Made by a program: the position numbers and the translations under genes. Below, one piece after another: positions 16,447 through 25,652 of a stretch of 64,000 nucleotides of DNA. The stretch lies in the NCBI RefSeq assembly GCF_005877885.1, contig NZ_VCHY01000024.1:1-64000 (forward strand), in the 5' to 3' direction. The notes beneath the pieces are model-generated. The model made no database searches. It was given only the letters and a program-made list of their open reading frames with translations, and had not been told where the DNA came from. The stretch's first letter is position 1; each line of letters starts with the position of its first letter. This DNA is from Labilibacter sediminis. GTDB taxonomy: Bacteria; Bacteroidota; Bacteroidia; Bacteroidales; Marinilabiliaceae.

Positions 16447-16468
16447 GTGATCACGTTAGGATTCGAAC
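16447..16468 (-). other. tRNA 3'-end fragment, candidate att site of an integrative element
   Basis: On the minus strand 16468-16447 contains TTCGAATCCTAACGTGATC, the T-loop, the 3' half of a T-stem and part of an acceptor stem of a tRNA. The DNA before it does not pair with the T-stem (TATTG instead of TTAGG), so this is not a tRNA gene. A lone tRNA 3' end is what a tyrosine-recombinase element leaves at one junction. It stands just outside the T6SS region. No second copy of the core and no integrase were seen in the window. Confidence 0.45.
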
Positions 16469-16793
16469 AATAACGTATAAATCATTGAATTACTGATTCG
16501 TAAGTGAATTGAAAATAATCTTACTCACCAATCAATCACCTTCATTTTGACATATAATGACATGGTTTGCAGTCCTTTGACAAGTATAAAAATACGAAAA
16601 AACATTCATTTAGTGAGTCATTTCAGTACAAAATGCATGTATCCAACAGTATACTAGAACATATCTCATTTATTTGATGAAAATGCATACGAAAGTTGAT
16701 CTGAATCCCCTTATCTCACTGTTAATTATATTGTACTGAAAGTATTTTTTTCATAACTTGTTAAGTAAAGAGTTTAACTCTAAAAATGAGGAA
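16469..16793. other. Intergenic stretch before the T6SS region
   Basis: AT-rich, with many short direct words (tgacatataatgacat) but no gene. It must hold the promoter of the 240-aa exported protein; I see no clear TAnnTTTG element. Confidence 0.35.
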
Positions 16794-17516
16794 ATGAAAA
16801 CAAGTACTTCTATTGCTATCTTATTATGTTCTGCATTTCTTTCTATAAATGCTCAAGGGCTTGAACCTATAATATCATTTGAGGATAATTCTGAATCTTA
16901 TTGCATGCAAATCTGTTTTGATGGCAAATGTTTTTACACGGTTAATGGTGGAGTTAAAGATGTTGGTAAGATAACAGCTTATTCAATTAATGGAATATTT
17001 CTTCAAAGTTATCCGCTACCACTTGATATGAGAAGTATCTTTTATCATACACGAAACAAATGTTTTTATGTTTGTACAACTGATAAAAAGTTATTTAAGA
17101 TTATAGATATCAATGCAGGTACTTATGAACTCGTTTATGAAAACCTATATGATAACAAACAAATATCTCTGACTATAGATCCAAATGGTAAATTTCTTTA
17201 TGCCTTTGATAATGGTACTCTTTCTATTTATAAATTTAAAACGGGCACTTTAGTACGTACTCTATCTGGATTAAAATGTGGTGAAGGTAATCGCAAAGGT
17301 GCAGCAACAGTAGCTATCGATAGAAAGAAGAATATTTATACATGGGATTCAGATACAAAAACCGTTTTTGTTTATGATAAGAATGGTAAGTTTTTGATAT
17401 CACACAAGCTTAAATATGGCGATTTTGGCTATTCATTGTCTTTTGCCAAAGAAATGTTTTTTGTTTCAAACTCTCCAAAGAATAAGAAAGGAACATGGTT
17501 TGGATACAAACTATAA
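16794..17516 (+). CDS. Exported beta-propeller-like protein (240 aa)
   Basis: ATG 16794 begins a clean signal peptide (MKTSTSIAILLCSAFLSINAQ); a TTG-initiated extension to 16758 looks spurious. The mature part is made of short beta-repeats with tyrosine- and aspartate-rich turns (FYTVNGG, KITAYSINGIFLQSYPL, LTIDPNGKFLYAFDNGT, AIDRKKNIYTWDSDT), like NHL, YVTN or SMP-30 propellers. About four blades are visible, fewer than a full propeller. It lies 68 bases before the TssG-like gene on the same strand, so it could be cotranscribed with the T6SS, but it is not a known T6SS component. Location: periplasm or outside. Confidence 0.65.
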   Translation: MKTSTSIAILLCSAFLSINAQGLEPIISFEDNSESYCMQICFDGKCFYTVNGGVKDVGKITAYSINGIFLQSYPLPLDMRSIFYHTRNKCFYVCTTDKKLFKIIDINAGTYELVYENLYDNKQISLTIDPNGKFLYAFDNGTLSIYKFKTGTLVRTLSGLKCGEGNRKGAATVAIDRKKNIYTWDSDTKTVFVYDKNGKFLISHKLKYGDFGYSLSFAKEMFFVSNSPKNKKGTWFGYKL

Positions 17517-17584
17517 TGAAGACCTATTTTTATAGATAAATAGCAAATACTCCATTGATACTATTCATTAGTAATTGACAAATA

Positions 17585-18529
17585 ATGAGTAATTTATCCA
17601 ACATAGTTCCCTTCGTAAATAATCTTCGGCATGATTTTAAAGCTGAAGCTATTATTGTAGATATTATTGAGAATGGATTAAGTGCGAATGACATAATAGG
17701 GGTACCAAATGGTTCATTCAAACGTCGATTCAAACAAGATGTGTCACATGCTGAAATCAGGAAACTGAGTAACGAACAGGAAATATTAGAGATTGCTATT
17801 ACCAGAGATGGAATTTATGATGTTTTACCAGAGGGGATGTTTCATGATAATACTTATGAGATAGAAGAGGCAGGTCAGGATATAGCACATGATTCTAAGA
17901 AACAAAAAATAGAAGAACGGGAGGCTCGGAATTTTTTTCTACCACTTGAAAATGAAATTTTTTTTCAACGAATAGAGCTTGAATTAGAAGAAAGAAAAAT
18001 ACTCAATAGGTTTAATGAAAACTTGTTTGATGATATTGTGCCTGAGTTTTGGAAATTGGATAAGTCTCTACCTAAAAAAATGGTATCTAGAATGGTACTT
18101 CTAATGCATTTAGCTCACAAAGTGGCTGGAAATGCGGAAATGACCTCCAGAATACTTCAGATTATTCTTGAAGAAAAAGTTAGTATTAAAGTTAGTCACA
18201 ACAATCTATTAGCAAGTGGCATAAATCAAACAAATATTGATGATAACAACTTATTAGGAACATCACTTCTTGGGATGAATTTTGTTCTAGATCAACATGA
18301 CATCTATACTTCAACTATGGAGTTTTATATTGGACCTATACAAAATTCTTCTTTAGAAAATTACATTGAGGGAAAACCAATAAGGCGATTCTTAGAATGT
18401 TTTTTTGGTTTTTTTGTCCCAGTTGTTATGCATGTTTCCACTTTTATTATGATTAATGAAGGTGAACATGATTTTGTACTTAACGATTTTAATTCAAACA
18501 TATTACTTGGATATAATACAGCTATATAG
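17585..18529 (+). CDS. tssG: T6SS baseplate protein, TssG-like (314 aa)
   Basis: Residues 1-110 are a divergent N-terminal region. The core begins at NFFLPLENEIFFQRIELELEE (about 117-137) and goes on through FWKLDKSLPKKMVSRMVLLM, which I associate with TssG of subtype iii systems. No signal peptide or membrane helix. TssG joins TssE, TssF and TssK in the cytoplasmic baseplate that anchors sheath assembly. The call leans on position (first gene before TssN-TssK-TssO-TssE-TssF) and on no other TssG being present. An accessory protein of unknown role is the alternative. Confidence 0.6.
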   Translation: MSNLSNIVPFVNNLRHDFKAEAIIVDIIENGLSANDIIGVPNGSFKRRFKQDVSHAEIRKLSNEQEILEIAITRDGIYDVLPEGMFHDNTYEIEEAGQDIAHDSKKQKIEEREARNFFLPLENEIFFQRIELELEERKILNRFNENLFDDIVPEFWKLDKSLPKKMVSRMVLLMHLAHKVAGNAEMTSRILQIILEEKVSIKVSHNNLLASGINQTNIDDNNLLGTSLLGMNFVLDQHDIYTSTMEFYIGPIQNSSLENYIEGKPIRRFLECFFGFFVPVVMHVSTFIMINEGEHDFVLNDFNSNILLGYNTAI

Positions 18530-18546
18530 CTAAAAAATAAAATGAT

Positions 18547-19395
18547 ATGCATGCTGAACTAATGAAATGGTATATAATTCTCCTTATAGTGGCATTTATT
18601 ATTTACTCAATTATGGAGACCAAAGCAAAAGAAGTAAAACCCTATCGAAGGGTAAATCTTTTGTATGCTGGTGTAGTAGCTCTTACAATCGGAATTGTAC
18701 CCATAGTATGGTATCTTGGATTTAAAGAATCTACAATGTGGTACTTTGTTACTGTTCAGTTTTTAATTTTAATAATTGGTATACTTCACACTATATTTTT
18801 ATATAAGATATTGCCTTGGACTTCTCCGTTTTCATTTATCTGTGAATTTTTATTTTCCCTTACTATTATTTGCCTTGGCTCTATTTTCCTTTTAATTAGT
18901 TTTTCATATCTACACATAACTGATCGTTATTTTTTAATGTTAAGCGCTTTAGTATGGATTTTTGTGCCATTTTTATTTATGCAGGCTTTTAATAGCTATG
19001 TTGCGATACCTGGCAAAATTTTTAAGAAATGGGTATTTCCATTACATCAAGCTATAGCACCACCTTCTGATAATGAAATGGAATCTCCTGTTGTAATAAC
19101 TTTTGAGTTTAGTAAAACTCAGTCAGATAATGAAAAAACAATCTTTCGGGCTAAAGCACCTCTTCATATGTCATTGGGAAGATTATTTTACTATTTTATA
19201 AATGACTATAATGACAGTCATCCTGATACTCCAGTTGAGATTTCAAGCCATGAAAATGCTGCTTATGGATGGCTTTTCTTTAAAAAAGGGAAATGGTATA
19301 GAAAATCACAGTATCTGGATTTTGAAGAAACAATAGAGAATAATAAGATCAGAGAAAACAGTGTTATTGAATGTCATCGAGTTAATCAAAGTTAA
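18547..19395 (+). CDS. tssN: T6SS membrane-complex protein TssN (282 aa)
   Basis: Five hydrophobic helices fill residues 5-150, followed by a basic linker and a soluble C-terminal domain (about 180-282, starting VVITFEFSKTQ and ending SVIECHRVNQS) with a ubiquitin-like beta-grasp feel. This matches TssN, one of the Bacteroidota-specific proteins that replace the TssJLM trans-envelope complex. It would sit in the inner membrane with its C-terminal domain contacting the baseplate. It starts 17 bases after the TssG-like gene and ends 12 bases before tssK, so cotranscription and coupling are likely. Confidence 0.8.
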   Translation: MHAELMKWYIILLIVAFIIYSIMETKAKEVKPYRRVNLLYAGVVALTIGIVPIVWYLGFKESTMWYFVTVQFLILIIGILHTIFLYKILPWTSPFSFICEFLFSLTIICLGSIFLLISFSYLHITDRYFLMLSALVWIFVPFLFMQAFNSYVAIPGKIFKKWVFPLHQAIAPPSDNEMESPVVITFEFSKTQSDNEKTIFRAKAPLHMSLGRLFYYFINDYNDSHPDTPVEISSHENAAYGWLFFKKGKWYRKSQYLDFEETIENNKIRENSVIECHRVNQS

Positions 19396-19407
19396 TTGCA
19401 CTAAATT

Positions 19408-20547
19408 ATGGAAGTTAATAGATATTTTCAAATTAATTGGGTAGATGGAATGAAGATTAATAAAGATCATTTCATTGCACTTGAAAATGGCATTAATGAT
19501 CGAATTAATAATATTGTAGCTGATAATTTAAATAGTTTCAGTTATGGGTTGTTACCTGACCACTTAGGAATAGGTAAAACTTTTAAGATGGTACTTAATG
19601 TTGATAATCAACAATATCTCAATGTAAAAATTCTTAACTGTAGAGCAATAACCCGTGGAGGTGTAGTTATTCAAATTCAGGAAAACAGTCTTGAGGAGAA
19701 TGGTTTTTCGGTACCTTTCCCTGAATTAACCCATAAAATGGACAGTTCTGCAGAATCGTTATTTTATGTTCTGCTTTCTGTGCTACCTTTCTCACGAGTA
19801 CCAGTTGGTAATCCAAATCCCAATGAAGAGCCTCCACGATATCCATTTACAGTTCCCGAAATAAAAGTTAATCTGGTTCCAGAGGATCAATTTAGTCACA
19901 AAGAGTCTGCTGATTATTTTATTTGTATAGGGAAGGTTAATATTGTTGATGGACATGCAGAAATAGCTACTGATTATATTCCTCCTTGTAGCACTATTCA
20001 GAGTCATTTCGGATTGGTTGAACTACATTTAAAATATGATGTTTTCTTCAGTCATCTGGAAAATAACGTATTGAAAATCATTAAAAAGATAAAAGAGAAG
20101 GAACAAACATACGACTTAGCTAAAACGATTACCAGTCTCTCTGAGCTATTATTAACTTTCTTGAGTAATCACATTCTAAATTTTCGACTAATCGTAGCAC
20201 AGCAACCACCTGTTTGTATGTTTGAATATATGGGACGTTGCGCAAGGATTATTAAAAATAGTATAGATGCTAATAGTAGTGAAGGTAAAGAAGAATTATT
20301 GAATTATTTGAGTGAATGGTGTCAGTTAAATCGTGGCGATTTTGAAAAGGTTTTAATAGGAGCTGTTAATTTTAAATATGAGCATAGCCACATTGATAAA
20401 ACTGTGGTTGTTATTAATCAGTTTGTTGATATGATAGGTAGCCTGTTTGATAAACTAAGCACAATGGAATATATTGGTAAGAAAAAGGATACTGGCATTT
20501 TTGTGAAAGAACAGCAGCAAGGCAAAAGTAGTTTTTTGGCTGATTAG
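19408..20547 (+). CDS. tssK: T6SS baseplate protein TssK (379 aa)
   Basis: The N-terminus INWVDGMKINKDHFIALEN matches the TssK start (W..GM....HF), followed by a beta-rich shoulder domain and, from about 225, the helical neck and C-terminal bundle. TssK is a trimeric adaptor connecting baseplate to membrane complex. Length is somewhat below proteobacterial TssK (about 445 residues), as usual for subtype iii. It sits between tssN and tssO with gaps of 12 and 27 bases. Confidence 0.85.
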   Translation: MEVNRYFQINWVDGMKINKDHFIALENGINDRINNIVADNLNSFSYGLLPDHLGIGKTFKMVLNVDNQQYLNVKILNCRAITRGGVVIQIQENSLEENGFSVPFPELTHKMDSSAESLFYVLLSVLPFSRVPVGNPNPNEEPPRYPFTVPEIKVNLVPEDQFSHKESADYFICIGKVNIVDGHAEIATDYIPPCSTIQSHFGLVELHLKYDVFFSHLENNVLKIIKKIKEKEQTYDLAKTITSLSELLLTFLSNHILNFRLIVAQQPPVCMFEYMGRCARIIKNSIDANSSEGKEELLNYLSEWCQLNRGDFEKVLIGAVNFKYEHSHIDKTVVVINQFVDMIGSLFDKLSTMEYIGKKKDTGIFVKEQQQGKSSFLAD

Positions 20548-20574
20548 ATAGTACAAATTCTAAATATAAAACTT

Positions 20575-21075
20575 ATGAAACCAGAAAATACAAAAGATCG
20601 GAAATCGTTATTTATTCGCTTTATAGTTTTTTTTATTCTAGCCATTTTAATTGTTATTGTTCCTGTTTTTGTGACACTCCGTTTACCTGCACAAGAAAAC
20701 GAACAAACTTCAGGTGAACTTAAAGCCTTGCAGGATGAAAGGGATTTTCAGCGTGACTTTTTTGCCGTTCGTATGGATTCAGTAAAAGGACTAGTAGATA
20801 GTTATAATTCAGATGATGTTGATATAGATAAGTTAAATGCGGACATAGGATTTTTGTTAAGTGAAATGGAAAAATCCATTGCCTCAGATACTACATGGAG
20901 GGCTTCGATGAACAAAAATATTGTAGCAACATACCTTTCACTTAAAAAGATGCAGAATAAAATATTGGAAGTTCATGAAGAGTTGGATGAAGTTACTAGT
21001 GATTTAGCAAAGTGCAAAAAAGATCTAAAAAGTAGCAAGAAGCCCAAAAATACAGATTCTTTAGATCCGTTATAG
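20575..21075 (+). CDS. tssO: T6SS transmembrane protein TssO (166 aa)
   Basis: One N-terminal membrane helix (about 14-36) follows a basic cytoplasmic tail. The rest is a periplasmic, mostly helical domain ending in a predicted coiled coil (about 120-160). This is the layout of TssO, part of the Bacteroidota TssN/Q/O/P/R trans-envelope complex. Its place between tssK and tssE supports the call. TssP has a broadly similar layout, so a swap of the two names cannot be excluded. Confidence 0.75.
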   Translation: MKPENTKDRKSLFIRFIVFFILAILIVIVPVFVTLRLPAQENEQTSGELKALQDERDFQRDFFAVRMDSVKGLVDSYNSDDVDIDKLNADIGFLLSEMEKSIASDTTWRASMNKNIVATYLSLKKMQNKILEVHEELDEVTSDLAKCKKDLKSSKKPKNTDSLDPL

Positions 21076-21127
21076 TTTTTAAGGTCAATACAAGCTTAAA
21101 ACTATTATTTTTTTATTGTATAAAATC

Positions 21128-21559
21128 ATGGTTGATACCTATTATCAAATACCATTAAAGCTAGGTGAAATGATTCACCAGCAAGAACACGAGAAATGCA
21201 GCTTGAGTAAATCGGTTGCTACTATGCTTCACTTAGTTCTTATTACAAACTTAGGAGAGTGTAAGTTTGATGAGGGTTTTGGGTGTGAGATATGGGAGCA
21301 TGACTTTGAAAATATTGCCAACATACAACTATATAAAGAGAAATTACGGAAATCGATTAAGCAAACTATTGAGAAATATGAGCCCCGGTTAAATATTACA
21401 CGCTTTGATATTCAGATTGAACAAATTGAAAATAGAGTTAACAATAGAAGAACAAAGAGTAGAATTAGTTTGTACGTGAAAGGAACCTTGATAAAAACCA
21501 ACGAAGTATTTACCTATTCAGAGCAGTTTTTTATAGGTCCTCTTTCTTATATGTTGTAG
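21128..21559 (+). CDS. tssE: T6SS baseplate protein TssE, GPW/gp25 family (143 aa)
   Basis: ATG 21128 is chosen over a TTG four codons earlier. The protein carries the gp25 pattern: a helix with IHQQEHEKCSLSKSVATMLH, LVLITNLGECKFDEGFGCEIWE (in place of the classical RPG...G-N-G), then a helix with KLRKSIKQTIEKYEPRL and a closing beta-sheet. gp25 proteins nucleate sheath polymerisation at the baseplate. It is immediately before TssF. Confidence 0.85.
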   Translation: MVDTYYQIPLKLGEMIHQQEHEKCSLSKSVATMLHLVLITNLGECKFDEGFGCEIWEHDFENIANIQLYKEKLRKSIKQTIEKYEPRLNITRFDIQIEQIENRVNNRRTKSRISLYVKGTLIKTNEVFTYSEQFFIGPLSYML

Positions 21560-21668
21560 GTTAATTTTAGTTATTTGATGATAATATATTCCGACATAAT
21601 CGTCTTATGTAGGGTTTACGTTCTGATATTTGGTGTTTTTTTTCAACATTAATTTGAAGCCACACATT

Positions 21669-23540
21669 ATGAGAGAAAGTAAGGAAAAGATCAAGAGCAG
21701 AATGATAAAAAATGCTTCGCGCTTGTGGGGTTTTCAGGATACCCAGGCAGAAGGTTCATTCGATCCTTTTGTTGGAATGATAATAGGTGCACTTTCGGGT
21801 GAGTTAGAAAAGGTATCTGAACAAATTGCCGGCACAGAATCTCGTGTAGTTGAAAAGTTAGTTGAGTTATTAACCCCAGATCCAATAACAGGTCCAGTAC
21901 CTGCCCATTCTCTTATTAGTGCGATTCCTTCTCAACCCAATTTTACTATTGATTCTCTATATCAGTTTTATTTATACAAAAAAAGATCAATTGATAGTAA
22001 TTCTAATAAGAATGAGGAAAAAACCATTTTTTTTAGTCCTACGGGTAAGTACAAACTTTTTCAGGGTAGAGTTAATTATATAGCAACTGGGGATAAGTTA
22101 TTTGAGGTTAAGAAGAATGTTTATAAGGATGTTTGTGCAGTTTCCCAAACTAAATTGCCTGTTTCAAATTCTATTTTATGGATTGGTCTTGAACTGAATA
22201 GTCAATTGGAATCATTAGAAGGTTTATCTCTTTATTTTGATTTGCGTAATGAAATGTATCAAAATGATTTTTATCAAGCGTTATACAAAGGGAACTGGAG
22301 CATTAATGGACAAGCGATACAAATAGAGCAGGGTTTTTATAAAACTACAGAAAATACCAGAACTGAGCTGGATAACTTCTTGTTGTTAGATATGAGTACT
22401 ACCGCAAAGATATGTAGTCATATTAACCGCTTTTATCAAAAAAAGGTTTTTACAATTAAACAGGGTGACGCTAAAATAGAATCATTGATGGTCGCAGAAA
22501 GATTTCCTTCTGTTTTTGAAAAAACTTTTAATCTGGAGGATTTAAAAGCAATGGATAAACCCCTAATATGGATTAAAGTAGAGTTACCTAATACTCTTCC
22601 TACTGATGTGCTGGAGGATATTAATTGTAACATAAACTGCTTTCCGGTAATGAATAGACATTTAAATAGTTTTACACAGACTTCAAAAGAGTTTATAAAT
22701 ATCATTCCTCTTCAATCTGAAGATACTTTTTTGGATATGAATAGTGTGACTAACAGCGAAGGAAAAGTCTACACTCAAAAGTTTTTCAGTAGCAGGGGTG
22801 AAGTAACTAAAGGTTCTTATATTCTACGACAGGGGGGAGTTGGTAGGTTCGATTCGCGTGATGCTATGGAGATTATCAATTACTTGTTAGAATTGTTACG
22901 CGATGAGAGTGCGGCGTTTGCTGTTCTGGGAGCAGATATGATTTCATCGAATCTCCGTGAGCTTAACCAAACCATTGCGCGCATGGAAAATAGGCTAAAA
23001 GAAAGCAATACAAGTAAAGAAAAAACATCGTACCTGATGCTTAAAGCCAGATCGGATGATGATATTGTTTTTGTGGAGTTTTGGTCAACACAGGGTACAT
23101 TCGCCAATCAAATAAAAGCAGGGAGTACACTTACTATCTACGAAGGATCAGACATTATGCCTGATAGCGTTTCTTTTGTTACTACAACCATTGGAGGCAG
23201 AGATAGCATGGATACCGAAGAACGAATAAATACCTACCGTAAAACACTACTTAGCCACGGTAGAGTAGTAACTGCAGAAGATATTAAAGCAGTGGGCTAT
23301 GAACATTTTGGCAATGTAATTAAAAATATTGAAGTGAAAAAGGGATTTATGAATAGCGCAAAAGCAGGACAAGGCTTTGTACAAACTATAGATGTCCATA
23401 TTAATTTCGATAAAAGAAAAACAGCTTTTAAAGAAGACGAAATAAAATATTTTAAAGAAGATTTTTTGGTAAAACTGGAAGAACGATCTGCTAATATTTT
23501 GCCTTACAGGTGTTTTGTAAATGGCATAGATAACAAATAA
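21669..23540 (+). CDS. tssF: T6SS baseplate protein TssF (623 aa)
   Basis: ATG 21669 starts the normal TssF head (KIKSRMIKNASRLWGFQD..EGSFDPFVGMIIGAL), and TPDPITGPVPAHSLI near 80 is typical of the family. TssF is the gp6-like baseplate wedge, acting in the cytoplasm in a complex with TssG. The frame is open upstream to 21630 but that part is unlike protein. Length fits the family. The gap before it (about 110 bases) is the largest in this set and could hold an internal promoter. Confidence 0.9.
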   Translation: MRESKEKIKSRMIKNASRLWGFQDTQAEGSFDPFVGMIIGALSGELEKVSEQIAGTESRVVEKLVELLTPDPITGPVPAHSLISAIPSQPNFTIDSLYQFYLYKKRSIDSNSNKNEEKTIFFSPTGKYKLFQGRVNYIATGDKLFEVKKNVYKDVCAVSQTKLPVSNSILWIGLELNSQLESLEGLSLYFDLRNEMYQNDFYQALYKGNWSINGQAIQIEQGFYKTTENTRTELDNFLLLDMSTTAKICSHINRFYQKKVFTIKQGDAKIESLMVAERFPSVFEKTFNLEDLKAMDKPLIWIKVELPNTLPTDVLEDINCNINCFPVMNRHLNSFTQTSKEFINIIPLQSEDTFLDMNSVTNSEGKVYTQKFFSSRGEVTKGSYILRQGGVGRFDSRDAMEIINYLLELLRDESAAFAVLGADMISSNLRELNQTIARMENRLKESNTSKEKTSYLMLKARSDDDIVFVEFWSTQGTFANQIKAGSTLTIYEGSDIMPDSVSFVTTTIGGRDSMDTEERINTYRKTLLSHGRVVTAEDIKAVGYEHFGNVIKNIEVKKGFMNSAKAGQGFVQTIDVHINFDKRKTAFKEDEIKYFKEDFLVKLEERSANILPYRCFVNGIDNK

Positions 23541-23669
23541 TTTACGAAACGTGTTTATTGTGATTTTAGTATTCAAATACTCAATTAAAGTATTGACATA
23601 CAGTACAATATAGACTATATTACATACACCTTAGAATAATAATCTTAATGCAATTTAATAGTTGAAACT

Positions 23670-23993
23670 ATGAGACTGGCTATTTTGGTTTTTATCGGGA
23701 TTATAGCTATTGTGGGATGCGCTACCCAAAAAGAAACACAAACTGCATATTCATCAAAATACACAAGTGAAACTACAGATGAAGACGAGCAAAAGGATTC
23801 AGTCGGCTCAGTTGAAACAGAATCCCCCAAGCAAATCATTCATATCGTAAAAAGTGGTGAGTCCTTATCCCTTATCGCCAAGCAATATGGCGTTTCTCTT
23901 GAAAAACTGGTTAATCTCAATAAAATAGATAATCCCGATTTAATTGTGGTTGGGCAAAAGATTGTTATACCGGAGAGTGAGGATAGTTTGTGA
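23670..23993 (+). CDS. LysM-domain lipoprotein, T6SS-associated (107 aa)
   Basis: The signal peptide ends in lipobox IVGC (Cys17). A polar Ser/Thr/Glu linker (18-55) leads to one LysM domain at about 57-102 (HIVKSGESLSLIAKQYGVS...VGQKIVIP), which binds peptidoglycan. The protein would thus tether the outer membrane to the cell wall. Bacteroidota T6SSs contain a lipoprotein, TssQ, in the trans-envelope complex; this gene's position makes it a candidate, but I cannot confirm homology. It lies between tssF and the 390-aa unknown gene. Confidence 0.75.
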   Translation: MRLAILVFIGIIAIVGCATQKETQTAYSSKYTSETTDEDEQKDSVGSVETESPKQIIHIVKSGESLSLIAKQYGVSLEKLVNLNKIDNPDLIVVGQKIVIPESEDSL

Positions 23994-24037
23994 ATGATTA
24001 ATAGAGAATAATAAATCAGTCTTTTACATCTTTAAAA

Positions 24038-25210
24038 ATGAAAAAAGTTTTCGATGGACAAAAGGTTAAAGAAGTAATCCGCATGAAGAAACAGAACGAG
24101 TTCGACCTTGCGGTAGATATAAGAAATCGTTTCGACAAAGGAGAGCTAAAACGTGAGTTAAACAATATGGTGTGGATGAGTACAATTGTAGCACCTAATT
24201 TGCCAGGTTTCGAGAAAGTCTGGAAAAAGAATGGCTGGATAGGTGTAATCTCCCATTACAAACATATAGACAAGTTGGAAGAGGCTGCCTATAGGGGTAA
24301 CGTGAAAGCAGAATACTGTGGTGATTGGATTCGGGTTTTTGGAGAAATTGCTGAGGAGAGCCCAAATTTAAACTTGGAAAAGGAGATGTTCCAAAGACAC
24401 TATGATAAATTCTGGGATAAGAAGAAATCGGTCAATGACCACATGCCAATGTCTGGAAAAGGACCAGCGTTTCCGGGTAATCGTGTACGCCTTGGGACTT
24501 CGCACAAGCTAGGCGATATATCCGGAGAGATGCAGGCCAAGATTAAAAAATTTGGTGCAATTCAGCAGAGTAGTCGCGAGGTTCGTTTTCGAAATCTCGA
24601 AATCCGGGCTATATCAGAGATGTCCCAAATTGGGGGAGGCATGAAAGTATGGTCACCACAGGAACGTGATATTTGCTATAGGATCGAAGTTGCTTTTGGT
24701 CTAAGGGTTGGTGCTACAATCTCAGGAACAACAACAGATACTCTTTTCTTTTTGAAATATTTTGGTAGTTGGCTAAACGGTTATATGGATCCGATCTTTT
24801 ATATGCTTCCATTTGCCACGATTGCAGCCGCAGGTCACCATTCCTTGATTGAGGTAGCACTACCGCTTTCGCTCTGGGGACTAATTGACTATACAATAGG
24901 CAACTACACTAGCCTTATTCCAAAAATGAAATCATCAAGTGTAGGGTCCCATGCCATTAAAGAAATACTCCGAAAGTATGAGCAAAATGAAAATAACCGG
25001 CGGATTCTGGTGTATTTCCTACAGAGTGAAGTTCCTGCAGGCTACTGGGAGTTTGAGTCTTCGGATCAGGGGGTGTTTAATACAATGGCAAAGGCTGATA
25101 AACAATTGATGAGTCAATTCAGCGCAATGCCTAAGCCATATATGGATGAACTTACGCTCTCAAAGTGGTACCGCAATGCACGGCAGGGAAATCCAAGATT
25201 GAAACTCTAA
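24038..25210 (+). CDS. Unknown T6SS-linked protein (390 aa), candidate effector
   Basis: No signal peptide and no recognised domain. Residues 1-200 are charged and helical; 225-290 form a hydrophobic block (VGATISGTTTDTLFF, YMLPFATIAAAGHHSL, VALPLSLWGLIDYTIG) long enough for two or three membrane helices; the last 100 residues are polar. A buried or inserting hydrophobic stretch in a leaderless protein beside VgrG and PAAR genes is what a pore-forming or membrane-targeted effector would show. However, there is no obvious immunity gene: the next gene is the convergent PAAR, 120 bases away. It could also be a structural part missing from the set, such as TssP or TssR, but neither layout fits. 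Confidence 0.6.
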   Translation: MKKVFDGQKVKEVIRMKKQNEFDLAVDIRNRFDKGELKRELNNMVWMSTIVAPNLPGFEKVWKKNGWIGVISHYKHIDKLEEAAYRGNVKAEYCGDWIRVFGEIAEESPNLNLEKEMFQRHYDKFWDKKKSVNDHMPMSGKGPAFPGNRVRLGTSHKLGDISGEMQAKIKKFGAIQQSSREVRFRNLEIRAISEMSQIGGGMKVWSPQERDICYRIEVAFGLRVGATISGTTTDTLFFLKYFGSWLNGYMDPIFYMLPFATIAAAGHHSLIEVALPLSLWGLIDYTIGNYTSLIPKMKSSSVGSHAIKEILRKYEQNENNRRILVYFLQSEVPAGYWEFESSDQGVFNTMAKADKQLMSQFSAMPKPYMDELTLSKWYRNARQGNPRLKL

Positions 25211-25329
25211 GTCATGTTTACAACTAAGATATCATGTTCTCACTATCTGACCATATGCTGACCAATGTGTATGATAGAGTTTATTGTTTTTGTTATCCAC
25301 TAATGGTTGTTGGTTATTTTAATTTATTC

Positions 25330-25635
25330 TTACCCCCCAATCATAACAGTAGGGCATCCTAGAACTATACTTCCGCCATGAGCGGTGGTGTCTCCCATTC
25401 TGGCAGCTGGTTTACCGCCAATCAATACCGTAGCAGAGCCTTTAGCAATGGTGTCAGGAGGTCCAACGCAAGTACAACTATCGCCCATCACAGCTGCGGG
25501 CATGCTTGCTATAAGAACAGTTGGTGCACCTGGACCAATGATAGGACCTCCCACATGCGGTATAGGCGATGGAAACGCTGGTGTTTGCATCGGGCATGTA
25601 TGCATGTCTGTTAATCTTGCTGCTGGTTGTCCCAT
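25330..25635 (-). CDS. PAAR-repeat spike-tip protein (101 aa)
   Basis: Glycine- and proline-rich beta-repeats with PAARLTDMHTCPM, VLIASMPAAVMGDSCTC, VLIGGKPAARMGDTTAHGG and VMIGG, including the His and Cys residues that bind zinc at the tip. PAAR proteins sharpen the VgrG spike and can carry effectors. This one is a bare tip without extension. It is the last gene of the minus-strand set, 17 bases after vgrG. Confidence 0.92.
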   Translation of the reverse strand: MGQPAARLTDMHTCPMQTPAFPSPIPHVGGPIIGPGAPTVLIASMPAAVMGDSCTCVGPPDTIAKGSATVLIGGKPAARMGDTTAHGGSIVLGCPTVMIGG

Positions 25636-25652
25636 AGGATTAATATTTAAAA

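Noticed and set aside
16447-16500. Complete tRNA gene
   Set aside because: Only the T-loop and 3' half are present; the 5' side does not form the T-stem, anticodon arm or D-arm.
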